Counted from the stretch's first letter, positions 26,185 through 35,444 are shown. The stretch is DNA of 64,000 nt from Actinotalea sp. JY-7876 (GCF_014042015.1 NZ_CP059493.1:2232001-2296000); one strand, 5' to 3'. Translations and numbers: made by a program. Notes: a model not told the origin generated them from the letters alone.

Positions 26185-26954
26185 GCGCCGCCGTCCTGGG
26201 CGCGGCCGTCGGGGGTGAGGTCGCGCTCGAGCCGGGCCTGCAGCGTGTCCCGCACCGCCGCCTCGAGCGGCCCCTCGAGCAGGTGACCGGCACCGGGCAC
26301 GACGTCGAGCGGGGCGCCCGGCAGCAGCTCGGCCGCCAGCCGCGCGCCGGCGAGCGGCGCGGCGTCGTCGGCCTCGCCCCACACCAGGTGCACGGGCAGG
26401 CCGGCGGCGGCGATCCGCGCGAGGTCCTCGCGGTAGTCCTCGCCGACGACGCGGACGAGCACGCCGCGCATGACCCCCTGGGCCGCCTGGTAGTCGGCGG
26501 AGCCGCCGCTGCGGCGAAGCCGGTCGACGACGCCCTGCGGCAGCAGGTGGGCGGCGCGCAGGCGCTTGGCGACCCGCAGCGCGAGGCGCGGTCGCGGCGG
26601 GGGCGTCGCCCGGACGAGGGGCACGCCCGTGAGCACGAGCGAGCGGACGAGCTCCGGGTGCGCGGCCGCCAGCCGGACGGCGACACGGCCGCCGAAGGAG
26701 TGCGCGACGACGGTGTACGGACCGGTGCCCGCGAGCGCGGCGGCGAGGTGCTCGGCGTACTCGACGGAGCCCCAGGCCTGCGGCGGCGGGGCCGTCGGGC
26801 CGAAGCCCGGCAGGTGGACCGCGAGCGCGTCCGTCCCGTCGAGGACGCGCTGGAAGTCGGCGCCGGAGCGGCCCCAGCCGTGGAGGGCGAGCACGCGTGA
26901 GGGAGCCGCGCCGACCCGGTCGGCGAGCACGTCCCCCGCCAAGACCGTCAGCAC
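26181..26954 (-). CDS. Alpha/beta-fold hydrolase
   Basis: 257 residues from GTG. Serine hydrolase fold with oxyanion-region LALHGWGRSGADF, nucleophile elbow AHSFGG (Ser in VVAHSFGGRVAVRLA), acid in VWGEADDAAP and catalytic His in VVPGAGHLLEGP. No signal peptide, so cytoplasmic. First gene of a minus-strand trio, coupled by a 4-bp overlap to the membrane MurF-like gene, which suggests a shared pathway. Substrate unknown. Confidence 0.82.
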   Translation of the reverse strand: MLTVLAGDVLADRVGAAPSRVLALHGWGRSGADFQRVLDGTDALAVHLPGFGPTAPPPQAWGSVEYAEHLAAALAGTGPYTVVAHSFGGRVAVRLAAAHPELVRSLVLTGVPLVRATPPPRPRLALRVAKRLRAAHLLPQGVVDRLRRSGGSADYQAAQGVMRGVLVRVVGEDYREDLARIAAAGLPVHLVWGEADDAAPLAGARLAAELLPGAPLDVVPGAGHLLEGPLEAAVRDTLQARLERDLTPDGRAQDGGA

Positions 26955-27078
26955 GCGGTCGAGGCTAGCACCGACGACGGAGGCTCTCGCGTCGGGCGCG
27001 CGAGGCCCGCCGACGGCGCGTGCCGCGCGTCACCACGGCCTCGGGGAGGGACCGGCGGGGCGGTCTAGGCTCGGCCGC

Positions 27079-28251
27079 GTGAGCGATCGCCGCGACGTGC
27101 CCCGCCTCTCCCCCGCGACCGTCGCGGTGACGGCCGGACGGCCGCCCCGCGTCCAGGGCGGGCCCGTGAACCCGCCCGTCGTGCTGTCCTCCACGTATGT
27201 CTCGGCCGGCGTCCCGGCACCCGGGGAGCTGCTGTACACCCGCGGCGGGACGGAGACCTGGACGGCGTTCGAGGACGCGCTCGCCGCGCTCGAGCGCAGC
27301 GCGCTGCCCGCCCTCGTGCTCGGCTCGGGCATGGCGGCGATCGCCGCCGCGTTCGGCCTGGTCCCGCAGGGCGGGCGCGTGGTGATGCCCCGGCACTCGT
27401 ACCAGATCAGCCTCGCCCTCGGCGAGGAGCTCGGCCGCCGCACCGGCCTGCGCGTCACGACCGTCGACGTGGCGGACACCGAGGCCGTGCTGGCCGCCGT
27501 GCGGGGCGAGGGCGCCGAGGGGCCCGCCGACCTCCTGTGGGTGGAGTCGCCCACCAACCCGATGCTCGAGGTGGCCGACCTGCCGGCGCTGGTCGCGGGG
27601 GCGCACGCCGCGGGCGCGCTGGTGGCGGTCGACAACACCTTCGCGACGCCGCTCGGCCAGCGGCCGCTCGAGCTGGGCGCCGACGTCGTCGTGCACTCGG
27701 TGACGAAGTTCCTCGCCGGGCACTCCGACGTCGTCCTGGGTGCCGTCCTGACGTCCGACCCCGCCCTGCGCGAGCGGCTCGCCGCCTACCGGACGGTCCA
27801 CGGGGCGATCGCCGGGCCGTGGGAGGTCTGGCTGGCCCTGCGCGGGCTGCGCACGCTCGCGCTGCGGGTCGAGCGCTCCCAGCACAACGCCGCCGTGCTG
27901 GCCGCGCGCCTGGCGGAGCACCCCGCGGTCGCCGAGGTCCGCCACCCGAGCCTGCCGGGCGATCCCGGGCACGAGCGCGCCGCGCGCCTGCTCGACGGCT
28001 TCGGGTCGATCCTCGGCGTGCGCCCGCACGGCGGCCCGGAGGCGGCGGACGCCGTCGTCGATGCGGTGCGCCTGTGGGTGCCGGCCACGAGCCTCGGCGG
28101 GGTGGAGTCCAGCCTCGAGAGGCGCCGCCGCTTCGCGACGGAGTCCGCGACGGTCCCGCCGGACCTGCTGCGGCTGTCGGTGGGGGTCGAGGACGTCGAG
28201 GACCTCTGGGCGGACCTGGACCAGGCGCTGCGGGGCACGCCGCGCGACTGA
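27079..28251 (+). CDS. Cys/Met metabolism PLP-dependent transsulfuration enzyme (cystathionine gamma-synthase/lyase type)
   Basis: 390 residues from GTG (VSDRRDVPRLSPATVAVTAG). Fold-type I PLP enzyme of the MetB/MetC/MetZ group: GGPVNPPVVLSSTYV at the N-terminus, YTRGGTETW, phosphate-binding GSGMAAIAAAF, WVESPTNPMLEVADL, and PLP lysine in HSVTKFLAGHSDVVLGA. C-terminal SLGGVESSLE and LSVGVEDVEDL are conserved. The exact reaction (gamma-synthase, gamma-lyase or beta-lyase) cannot be fixed from sequence. Single gene, convergent with gpsA. Confidence 0.88.
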   Translation: MSDRRDVPRLSPATVAVTAGRPPRVQGGPVNPPVVLSSTYVSAGVPAPGELLYTRGGTETWTAFEDALAALERSALPALVLGSGMAAIAAAFGLVPQGGRVVMPRHSYQISLALGEELGRRTGLRVTTVDVADTEAVLAAVRGEGAEGPADLLWVESPTNPMLEVADLPALVAGAHAAGALVAVDNTFATPLGQRPLELGADVVVHSVTKFLAGHSDVVLGAVLTSDPALRERLAAYRTVHGAIAGPWEVWLALRGLRTLALRVERSQHNAAVLAARLAEHPAVAEVRHPSLPGDPGHERAARLLDGFGSILGVRPHGGPEAADAVVDAVRLWVPATSLGGVESSLERRRRFATESATVPPDLLRLSVGVEDVEDLWADLDQALRGTPRD

Positions 28252-28259
28252 CGCGGCGG

Positions 28260-28277
28260 GCGGACGTCACGGTCCGC
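28260..28277. terminator. Weak hairpin between the transsulfuration gene and gpsA
   Basis: GCGGAC-N6-GTCCGC inverted repeat 8 bp after the upstream stop, with further G/C pairing possible outside a bulge. Placed between convergent genes. No U tract. Confidence 0.35.
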
Positions 28278-28298
28278 GGCCCGGCGCGTCCGAGAGAG

Positions 28299-29309
28299 CT
28301 AGAGGCCCTCGGCCTTGTGGGGGCGCGCGAGCAGCGCCTGCGCCATGCGGTCCACGGGAAGCCCGTGGTGCAGGACGTCGACCACCGCGGCCGTGATGGG
28401 CATCTCGACACCGACCGTGCCGGCGAGCTCGAGCACGGACGACGAGGACTTGACGCCCTCCGCCGTCCCGCCCGTGGCGGCCAGCGCCTCGGCCAGCGTC
28501 ATCCCCTGACCGATGTGCACGCCGAGCGTGTGGTTGCGCGAGAGCGGCGAGGCGCACGTCGCCACGAGGTCGCCCATGCCCGCCAGGCCGGAGAACGTCT
28601 CCGCGTCCGCGCCGAGCGCCAGCCCGAGGCGCGTGATCTCCACCAGGCCCCGCGTGATGACCGTGGCCATCGTGTTGTGCCCGAAGCCGCGCCCCTGGGC
28701 GATGCCCACGGCGACCGCGATGACGTTCTTCACGGCGCCGCAGAGCTCGACGCCGACGACGTCGGTGTTCGTGTACGGCCGGAAGTAGGCCGAGGCACAC
28801 GCCTGGGCGACCCGCTGGGCGGTCGCCTCGTCGGTCGACGCGACCACCGTCGCCGTCGGCTGCCGCGCCGCGATCTCCTTGGCGAGGTTGGGCCCCGAGA
28901 CGACGGCGATCCGCGCGTCCGGCACGCCCAGCGCGTGGGCGACGACCTCGCTCATGCGGCGGTCGGAGCTGAGCTCCACGCCCTTCATCAGCGAGACGAC
29001 GAGCGCGTCGGGCTCCAGCAGTGCCGCGAACGGCTCGAGCGTGCGGCCGGCGGTCTGCGCGGGCACCGCGACCGCCACCACCTCGGCGCCGCGCAGGGCG
29101 TCGGCGGCGTCGGTCGTGGCCCGGATGCGCTCGGGCAGGCGGACGCCGGGCAGGTAGGCCTCGTTCGTGCGGTGCGACGTGATCTCGTCGCACACCTCGG
29201 CGCGCCGGCCCCAGAGGGTGACGTCGCAGCCGGCGTCGGCGAGGACCGCCGCGAAGGTGGTGCCCCAGCTCCCGGTCCCCAGGACCGCGGCCCGCGTGCG
29301 GGCCGTCAC
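28299..29309 (-). CDS. gpsA: NAD(P)-dependent glycerol-3-phosphate dehydrogenase
   Basis: Reduces dihydroxyacetone phosphate to sn-glycerol-3-phosphate, the backbone for phospholipids. 336 residues from GTG. Rossmann motif AAVLGTGSWGTTFA, substrate-binding GPNLAKEI, catalytic Lys in GAVKNVIAVAVGIAQGRGFGHNT, and GLAGMGDLVATCASPLSRN. The start overlaps the plsC stop by 4 bp (GTGA), giving a plsC-gpsA unit with murA upstream. Confidence 0.96.
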   Translation of the reverse strand: MTARTRAAVLGTGSWGTTFAAVLADAGCDVTLWGRRAEVCDEITSHRTNEAYLPGVRLPERIRATTDAADALRGAEVVAVAVPAQTAGRTLEPFAALLEPDALVVSLMKGVELSSDRRMSEVVAHALGVPDARIAVVSGPNLAKEIAARQPTATVVASTDEATAQRVAQACASAYFRPYTNTDVVGVELCGAVKNVIAVAVGIAQGRGFGHNTMATVITRGLVEITRLGLALGADAETFSGLAGMGDLVATCASPLSRNHTLGVHIGQGMTLAEALAATGGTAEGVKSSSSVLELAGTVGVEMPITAAVVDVLHHGLPVDRMAQALLARPHKAEGL

Positions 29310-30028
29310 CGCTTCTCACCCGGCGGTCGGCGCCACACGAAGCGCTCGGCCGGGGCCTGCTCGCCGCGGATCTCCTCCAGGAGCCCCGTGATGGCGGCCA
29401 TGACGCGCTCGGTCGCCTCGCGCAGGACGGCGGCGTCCTGCGGGCGGTCGTACAGGTCCGAGAGGTCGACCGGCGGTCCGGCGACCATGGTGACCTTCTT
29501 GCGCGGGAACGGCTTGAGGACCGCGGAGTAGCGGCCCAGCAGGTCCTGCGGCCCCCACTGCGCGACGGGCACGACGGGCGCGCGCGTGGTCAGCGCCAGG
29601 CGTGCGATGCCGGTCTTGCCCTGCATCGGCCACAGGTCCGGCTCTCGCGTGAGCGTGCCCTCGGGGAAGACGACGACGCACTCGCCCTGCGCCAGGGCCT
29701 CGATCGCCGCCGAGAGCGACTGGCCCGCCGCGGCCGTGTCGCGGTGCACCGGGATCTGCCTGGTCGCGTTCAGCAGCCGGCCGAGGACGGGAACGGTGAA
29801 CAGCGAGGACTTCGCCAGGATTCTCGGCGCGATCCCGTTGTCGTACAGGAAGTGCGCGAACGTCAGGGGGTCGATGTTCGACATGTGGTTCGCCGCGGCG
29901 ATGAAGCCGCCCTCCTGACGGAGGTGCTCGGTGCCGCGCCAGTCGCGGACCGTCATCGCCAGGAGGGGCGGGCGCACGACGCGCGCGATGGTGCGGTAGG
30001 CGCGGTTCGCGCGCTGGGGGGCGGGCAC
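29306..30028 (-). CDS. plsC: 1-acylglycerol-3-phosphate O-acyltransferase (PlsC-type)
   Basis: Acylates lysophosphatidate to phosphatidate in membrane lipid synthesis. 240 residues from GTG. The acyltransferase box NHMSNIDPLTF (Hx4D) and the glycerol-phosphate-binding FPEGTLTREP are present. GPQDLLGRYSAVLKPFPRKK and AGPPVDLSDL are further conserved. Coupled to gpsA, which makes the substrate backbone. Confidence 0.93.
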   Translation of the reverse strand: MPAPQRANRAYRTIARVVRPPLLAMTVRDWRGTEHLRQEGGFIAAANHMSNIDPLTFAHFLYDNGIAPRILAKSSLFTVPVLGRLLNATRQIPVHRDTAAAGQSLSAAIEALAQGECVVVFPEGTLTREPDLWPMQGKTGIARLALTTRAPVVPVAQWGPQDLLGRYSAVLKPFPRKKVTMVAGPPVDLSDLYDRPQDAAVLREATERVMAAITGLLEEIRGEQAPAERFVWRRPPGEKR

Positions 30029-30071
30029 GGGAGCCGATGCTACCCGTGCCCCGCCGTCCCCAGCCCGCGCC

Positions 30072-31388
30072 TCAGCTGCGGTCGAACTCGGCGCCGAGCG
30101 CGGTGAGCTTGTCCATGAAGTGCTCGTAGCCGCGGTCGATGAGGTCGATGCCCCGCACCGCGGAGACGCCCTTGGCCGTGAGGGCCGCGATGAGGTGGCT
30201 GAACCCGCCGCGCAGGTCCGGCACCTCGATGTCGGCGGCCGCGAGCGGCGTCGGGCCCGAGACGACGGCCGAGTGGTAGAAGTTCCGCTGGCCGAACCGG
30301 CACGGGTGGCCGCCGAGGCACTCGCGGTACACCTGGATGGTGGCGCCCATGCCGACGAGCGCGTCCGTGAAGCCGAAGCGGTTCTCGTAGACGGTCTCGT
30401 GGACGATCGACAGGCCCTTGGCCTGCGTCAGGGCGACGACGAGCGGCTGCTGCCAGTCCGTCATGAAGCCGGGGTGCACGTCGGTCTCGAGGACGATCGA
30501 GCGCAGGTCGCCGCCGGGGTGGAAGAAGCGGATGCCGTCGTCGAGCACGTCGAACTCCCCGCCGACCTTGCGGAAGGTGTTGAGGAAGGTCGTCATCTCG
30601 GGCTGCGTCGCGCCGCGCACGGTGATGTCGCCGGCCGTGGCGAGCGCCGCCGAGGCCCACGACGCCGCCTCGATGCGGTCCGAGAGCGCGGTGTGGCGGT
30701 AGCCCATCAGGCGGGGCACGCCCTCGATCCGGATGACGCGGTCCGTGTCGACCGAGATGATCGCGCCCATCTTCTGCAGCACGTTGATCAGGTCGAGGAT
30801 CTCCGGCTCGATCGCGGCGTTCGTCAGCTCGGTGAGGCCCTCGGCGCGCACGGCCGTGAGGAGCAGCTGCTCGGTCGCGCCGACGCTCGGGTACGGCAGG
30901 GACACCTTGGTGCCGTGCAGGCCGCGCGGGGCGCGGATGTGGATCCCCTGCTCGCGCTTCTCCACGACGGCGCCGAACTGGCGCAGGATGTCGAGGTGGA
31001 AGTTGATCGGCCGGTCGCCGATCCGGCAGCCGCCGAGGTCGGGGATGAACGCCTCGCCGAGGCGGTGCAGCAGCGGCCCGCAGAACAGGATCGGGATGCG
31101 GCTGGAGCCGGCGTGCGCGTCGATGTCCGCCACGTGGGCCGACTCGACGTTGCTCGGGTCGAGCCGCAGGACCCCGGCGCGGGGGTCGGACGTCACCTGG
31201 ACGCCGTGCAGCTCGAGCAGGCCCGTGACCACGCCGACGTCGCGGATCACGGGGACGTTGCGCAGCTCGCTCGGCCCCTCGCCGAGGAGGGACGCGACCA
31301 TCGCCTTGGAGACGAAGTTCTTCGCGCCGCGGACGGTGATCTCGCCGTTGAGGGGCGTGCCACCGTGGATGTGCAGGACGTCAGGCAT
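30072..31388 (-). CDS. murA: UDP-N-acetylglucosamine 1-carboxyvinyltransferase
   Basis: First committed step of peptidoglycan synthesis: adds enolpyruvate from PEP to UDP-GlcNAc in the cytoplasm. 438 residues from ATG. GAKNFVSKAMVASLL is the substrate-binding KN motif. The catalytic Cys121 is in LGGCRIGDRPINFHLD, so fosfomycin sensitivity is possible. Many mycobacterial enzymes have Asp here instead. Heads the murA-plsC-gpsA run. Confidence 0.96.
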   Translation of the reverse strand: MPDVLHIHGGTPLNGEITVRGAKNFVSKAMVASLLGEGPSELRNVPVIRDVGVVTGLLELHGVQVTSDPRAGVLRLDPSNVESAHVADIDAHAGSSRIPILFCGPLLHRLGEAFIPDLGGCRIGDRPINFHLDILRQFGAVVEKREQGIHIRAPRGLHGTKVSLPYPSVGATEQLLLTAVRAEGLTELTNAAIEPEILDLINVLQKMGAIISVDTDRVIRIEGVPRLMGYRHTALSDRIEAASWASAALATAGDITVRGATQPEMTTFLNTFRKVGGEFDVLDDGIRFFHPGGDLRSIVLETDVHPGFMTDWQQPLVVALTQAKGLSIVHETVYENRFGFTDALVGMGATIQVYRECLGGHPCRFGQRNFYHSAVVSGPTPLAAADIEVPDLRGGFSHLIAALTAKGVSAVRGIDLIDRGYEHFMDKLTALGAEFDRS

Positions 31389-31551
31389 GGGCCCATCGTC
31401 GCCTACGCGAGGTGGTACGTCACGCCGGCGTCCGCGCGGAGGTCACGGGCGTGTCGGACCTCACACGTACCGTGCGACGAGCAGGTCCGGGGACGTCGCG
31501 ACGCGCAGGGGCGTCGTCCGGCCGGGCTCCGGTCGACGCGGGAGGTCCGAG

Positions 31552-32400
31552 ATGCGGTACGGGTTCGTGGGCAGCTACGGCGACGTCGCGCAGGTGCTCG
31601 AGATGGGGCAGGAGGCCCAGGCGCACGGCTGGGACGGGTTCTTCACGTGGGACGGCATCAGCGTCGGCCCCATGGACACGTGGGACCCGTGGGTCGTCCT
31701 CGGGGCGGTCGCGACCCGCACGAGCACCGTCCGCCTCGGCGCGATGATCTTCCCGCTCGCACGCCGCCGGCCGTGGAAGGTCGCGCGCGAGGCGCTGACG
31801 GTGGACCACCTCTCCGGCGGCCGGCTCGTGCTCCCCGTCGGGCTCGGCGTCACGGACGACGGCGGCTTCGGCCGGGTCTCGGGAGAGCCGGCCACCGCGC
31901 GCGAGCGCGCCGAGCGGCTCGACGAGGCGCTGGCCATCCTCGACCTGGCCGCCACGGGAGAGCCGTTCTCGTTCGACGGCGCGCACTACCGCGTCGACGG
32001 CCTGCACATCGCCCCGCCACCGGTGCAGCGTCCGCGCATCCCGGTGTGGCCCGTCGCGGGGTGGCCGTCGCCCCGGTCGATGGCGCGTGCCGCCCGGTGG
32101 GACGGGGCCGTGCTCCAGCGCACCGGCAGCGAGGAGGAGCTCACGGTGGACGACGTCGCCGCCGCGACCCGGTGGCTGCACGAGCGCCGCGCCGCGCTGG
32201 CGGCCGACGGGCACCCGGTGCCGCCCGAGTTCGACGTCGTCACCCAGGGGGTCCTGCCGACGGACCCGCGCGCCGCCCGGGACCACGTGCGACGGCTCGA
32301 GGACGCGGGGGCGACGTGGTGGGTCGAGTCCCGGTGGGACCCGACGACCGCCACGCCGCAGGCTCTCCTCGCGGCGATCCGCCAGGGCCCGCCGCGTTGA
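31552..32400 (+). CDS. LLM-class flavin-dependent oxidoreductase
   Basis: Luciferase-like monooxygenase family enzyme (FMN or F420 dependent), 282 residues from ATG (MRYGFVGSYGDVAQVLEMGQ) with GGAGG upstream. Features include WDGFFTWDGISVGPMDTWDPWVVLGAVA, LEMGQEAQAHGWDG, and VDHLSGGRLVLPVGLG, where GRxxLPxGxG is a typical flavin-binding turn. Substrate cannot be told. Divergent from murA with 163 bp between, where no clear promoter is seen. Confidence 0.85.
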   Translation: MRYGFVGSYGDVAQVLEMGQEAQAHGWDGFFTWDGISVGPMDTWDPWVVLGAVATRTSTVRLGAMIFPLARRRPWKVAREALTVDHLSGGRLVLPVGLGVTDDGGFGRVSGEPATARERAERLDEALAILDLAATGEPFSFDGAHYRVDGLHIAPPPVQRPRIPVWPVAGWPSPRSMARAARWDGAVLQRTGSEEELTVDDVAAATRWLHERRAALAADGHPVPPEFDVVTQGVLPTDPRAARDHVRRLEDAGATWWVESRWDPTTATPQALLAAIRQGPPR

Positions 32401-32420
32401 GCGGGCCCCGGCGGCGGGCC

Positions 32421-32480
32421 GGTCAGGACAGGGCGCGTCGGAACAGGCGCGTCAGGACAGGGCGCCTCAGGACAGGGCGT
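32421..32480. repeat. 15-bp tandem repeat duplicating the leuD 3' end
   Basis: Four units of GTCAGGACAGGGCGC or close variants (second unit 14 bp and diverged). The last unit contains the leuD stop codon. Read on the minus strand each unit carries Ala-Leu-Ser-stop, so the final codons of leuD have been copied downstream. No other function is apparent. Confidence 0.8.
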
Positions 32481-33129
32481 CGTCCCGGTGCAGCGCGACG
32501 GGCCGCGCGGCGACGATCTCGACGGGCGGCAGGTGCTTCGCCGGCAGGGTCAGCGGCCGCCACGCCTCGCGGCGCTCCTCGAACGCGGTGATGTCCGGCT
32601 CGTGCTGGAGCGTCAGGCCGATGTCGTCGAGGCCCTCCATGAGGCGCCAGCGCGTGTAGTCGTCGACCTGGAACGGGACCGTCACGTCGGCGCAGTGGAC
32701 CAGCTTGGCCGCGAGGTCCACCGTGACCTCCGTGCCCGGCTGCGTCTCGAGCACCTTCCAGATGAGCTCGATGTCCTCCTGCGCGAGCTGGGCGGCCAGG
32801 AGCCCCTGCTTGCCGGAGTTGCCGCGGAAGATGTCCGCGAACCGGGTCGAGAGGACGGCCTTGAAGCCGTAGTCCTTGAGCGCCCACACGGCGTGCTCAC
32901 GCGAGGAGCCGGTGCCGAAGTCCGGGCCGGCCACGAGGACGGAACCGGCCTTGTACGCCTCCTGGTTGAGCACGAACCCGGGGTCGCCGCGCCAGGCGGC
33001 GAAGAGCGCGTCCTCGAAGCCCGTGCGGGTCACGCGCTTGAGGTAGACGGCCGGGATGATCTGGTCGGTGTCGACGTTGCTGCGCCGCAGCGGCACGCCG
33101 ACCCCGGTGTGCTGGCTGAACTTCTCCAT
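32467..33129 (-). CDS. leuD: 3-isopropylmalate dehydratase small subunit
   Basis: With LeuC forms the isomerase that converts 2- to 3-isopropylmalate in leucine synthesis. It can also isomerise citramalate. 220 residues from ATG ([26 protein letters not shown]). Conserved [22 protein letters not shown] and [12 protein letters not shown] motifs. Lies 26 bp after leuC. The 3' end lies in a short tandem repeat. Confidence 0.96.
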   Translation of the reverse strand: MEKFSQHTGVGVPLRRSNVDTDQIIPAVYLKRVTRTGFEDALFAAWRGDPGFVLNQEAYKAGSVLVAGPDFGTGSSREHAVWALKDYGFKAVLSTRFADIFRGNSGKQGLLAAQLAQEDIELIWKVLETQPGTEVTVDLAAKLVHCADVTVPFQVDDYTRWRLMEGLDDIGLTLQHEPDITAFEERREAWRPLTLPAKHLPPVEIVAARPVALHRDDALS

Positions 33130-33155
33130 GGGTCTGTCTCCGTTCCGGACGGCCG

Positions 33156-34622
33156 TCAGGCCGGCTGCAGGTCGCTGCGCGTGTCGGTGAGGGGGCTGCC
33201 GTCGGGCGCGACGACGTCGTCGCCCAGGTCGGCGATCGACGAGAGCGTGCCGCGGATGGCGGTCGCCGCGGCGACGAGCGGCGAGACGAGGTGGGTGCGC
33301 CCGCCCTTGCCCTGACGGCCCTCGAAGTTGCGGTTCGACGTCGAGGCGCTCCGCTCCCCCGCCGCGAGCTGGTCCGGGTTCATGCCCAGGCACATCGAGC
33401 AGCCGGCGTTGCGCCACTCCGCACCGAAGTCCAGGAAGATCTGGTCGAGCCCCTCGGCCTCGGCCTGGAGGCGCACGCGGGCCGACGACGGCACCACGAG
33501 GACCCGCACGGAGTCGGCCTTCTTCCGGCCGCGGATCACCTTGGCGACCGAGCGCAGGTCCTCGATCCGCCCGTTCGTGCACGAGCCGATGAAGACCGTG
33601 TCGACCGGGATGTCGCGCAGCGGCGTCCCCGGCTCCAGGCCCATGTACTCGAGCGCGCGCTCGGCCGCGACGCGCTCGTTCTCGTCGGCGATCTCGGCGG
33701 GGACGGGGACCCGGGCCGACAGCGGCAGGCCCTGGCCGGGGTTCGTGCCCCAGGTGACGAACGGCTCCAGGTCGGACGCCTCGAGCACGACCTCGGCGTC
33801 GAAGACGGCGTCGTCGTCCGTGCGCAGCGTGCGCCAGTACTCGACCGCGGCGTCCCAGTCCGCGCCCTGCGGGGCGTGCGGGCGACCCTTGAGGTACTCG
33901 AACGTGGTCTCGTCCGGCGCGATCATGCCGGCGCGCGCGCCGGCCTCGATCGACATGTTGCAGATCGTCATGCGCGCCTCCATGGACAGCGCACGGATGG
34001 CCTCGCCGCGGTACTCGAGCACGTAGCCCTGGCCGCCACCGGTCCCGATCTTGGCGATGATCGCGAGGATGATGTCCTTCGACGTCGTCCCCGGCGGCAG
34101 CGTGCCGTCGACGGTGATCGCCATCGTCTTGAACGGCGCCAGCGGCAGGGTCTGCGTCGCCAGGACGTGCTCGACCTCGCTCGTGCCGATGCCGAACGCC
34201 AGCGCGCCGAACGCGCCGTGCGTCGAGGTGTGCGAGTCGCCGCACACGACGGTCAGGCCCGGCATCGTCAGGCCGAGCTGCGGGCCGACCTGGTGGACGA
34301 TCCCCTGGTCCGCGTCGCCGAGCGAGTGCAGCCGGACGCCGAACTCGGCGGCGTTGTTGCGCAGCGTCTGGATCTGCGTGCGGCTCGTGAGGTCGGCGAT
34401 CGGCCGGTCGATGTCGAGCGTGGGGGTGTTGTGGTCCTCGGTCGCGATCGTGAGGTCCGGGCGACGCACCGGGCGCCCCGCGAGGCGCAGACCCTCGAAC
34501 GCCTGCGGACTGGTCACCTCGTGCACCAGGTGCAGGTCGATGTAGAGGAGGTCGGGGGCCCCGTCGGTTCCGCGGCGCACGATGTGCGCGTCCCAGACCT
34601 TCTCCGCCAGCGTGCCGGCCAT
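33156..34622 (-). CDS. leuC: 3-isopropylmalate dehydratase large subunit
   Basis: Aconitase-family [4Fe-4S] subunit, 488 residues from ATG ([18 protein letters not shown]) with GAGAGGA upstream. Cluster ligands are the Cys in [13 protein letters not shown] and the pair in [32 protein letters not shown] and [11 protein letters not shown] are family motifs. First gene of leuC-leuD, divergent from the IclR-type regulator at 34721, its expected controller. Confidence 0.97.
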   Translation of the reverse strand: MAGTLAEKVWDAHIVRRGTDGAPDLLYIDLHLVHEVTSPQAFEGLRLAGRPVRRPDLTIATEDHNTPTLDIDRPIADLTSRTQIQTLRNNAAEFGVRLHSLGDADQGIVHQVGPQLGLTMPGLTVVCGDSHTSTHGAFGALAFGIGTSEVEHVLATQTLPLAPFKTMAITVDGTLPPGTTSKDIILAIIAKIGTGGGQGYVLEYRGEAIRALSMEARMTICNMSIEAGARAGMIAPDETTFEYLKGRPHAPQGADWDAAVEYWRTLRTDDDAVFDAEVVLEASDLEPFVTWGTNPGQGLPLSARVPVPAEIADENERVAAERALEYMGLEPGTPLRDIPVDTVFIGSCTNGRIEDLRSVAKVIRGRKKADSVRVLVVPSSARVRLQAEAEGLDQIFLDFGAEWRNAGCSMCLGMNPDQLAAGERSASTSNRNFEGRQGKGGRTHLVSPLVAAATAIRGTLSSIADLGDDVVAPDGSPLTDTRSDLQPA

Positions 34623-34685
34623 GTGCGTTCCTCTCGCGCGACTCCCCCGGAAGACGGGTCCGGGACCCCAGTTCGGCCCTCCCAC

Positions 34686-34714
34686 TTGCGTCTCAGTCAT
34701 CGAGACGCCAATAT
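34686..34714 (+). promoter_or_regulatory. ndgR promoter containing an inverted-repeat operator
   Basis: -35 TTGCGT (34686-34691), 17-bp spacer, -10 CAATAT (34709-34714), then 6 bp to the ATG at 34721, so the mRNA is predicted to be leaderless. The spacer holds the inverted repeat CGTCTC-N7-GAGACG (34689-34694 and 34702-34707). Bound protein would block this promoter and could also act on leuCD transcription in the other direction. NdgR/LtbR-type IclR regulators control leuCD in Streptomyces and Corynebacterium. Confidence 0.55.
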
Positions 34715-34720
34715 CGGCCT

Positions 34721-35440
34721 ATGGACAACTCTAGCGGAGTCGGCGTGCTGGACAAGGCCGCCTCGGTCCTCAGCGCTCTCGAGGCGGGACCGGCCACACT
34801 TGCGCAGCTGGTCGCTGCGACCCATCTTGCCCGACCGACCGCCCACCGGCTGGCGGTCGCGCTCGAGCACCACCGCCTGGTCGCCCGCGACATGCAGGGC
34901 CGGTTCGTCCTGGGTCCGCGGCTGTCGGAGCTGAGCACCGCGGCGGGCGAGGACCGGCTGCTCGCGGCGGCGAACCCCGTGCTGGCCGCGCTGCGTGACC
35001 ACTGCGGCGAGAGCGCCCAGCTGTACCGCCGCCAGGGCGACCAGCGCATCTGCGTCGCGGCCGCCGAGCGGCCGATCGGCCTGCGGGACTCGATCCCCGT
35101 CGGCGCGACGCTGACGATGCAGGCGGGCTCCGCCGCGCAGATCCTCCTCGCATGGGAGGAGCCGGACCGCCTGCACCGCGGCCTCCAGGGCGCCAAGTTC
35201 ACCGCGACCATCCTCTCGGGCGTCCGACGCCGGGGCTGGGCGCAGTCGGTCTCCGAGCGCGAGGCCGGCGTCGCGTCGGTGTCGGCGCCGGTCCGCGGCC
35301 CGTCCGGGCGCGTGGTCGCCGCCGTCTCCATCTCCGGTCCGGTCGAGCGGCTGAGCCGCCAGCCCGGCCGCCTGCACGCGGGCGCCGTCTCCGCGGCGGC
35401 CAACCGCCTCACCGAGGTCCTGCGCCGCACGGGCGAGTAG
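34721..35440 (+). CDS. ndgR: IclR-family regulator of leucine biosynthesis (NdgR/LtbR-like)
   Basis: 239 residues from ATG. N-terminal winged HTH (VLDKAASVLSALEAGPATLAQ, ATHLARPTAHRLAVALEHHR) and a C-terminal IclR effector domain (SAQLYRRQGDQRICVAAAE, SIPVGATLTMQAGSAAQIL, GVASVSAPVRGPSGRVVAAVSISGP). Divergent from leuCD with a 98-bp gap, the exact arrangement of Streptomyces ndgR and corynebacterial ltbR, which respond to amino-acid supply. No ribosome site fits before the ATG, in line with a leaderless start. Confidence 0.9.
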   Translation: MDNSSGVGVLDKAASVLSALEAGPATLAQLVAATHLARPTAHRLAVALEHHRLVARDMQGRFVLGPRLSELSTAAGEDRLLAAANPVLAALRDHCGESAQLYRRQGDQRICVAAAERPIGLRDSIPVGATLTMQAGSAAQILLAWEEPDRLHRGLQGAKFTATILSGVRRRGWAQSVSEREAGVASVSAPVRGPSGRVVAAVSISGPVERLSRQPGRLHAGAVSAAANRLTEVLRRTGE

Positions 35441-35444
35441 CCCA

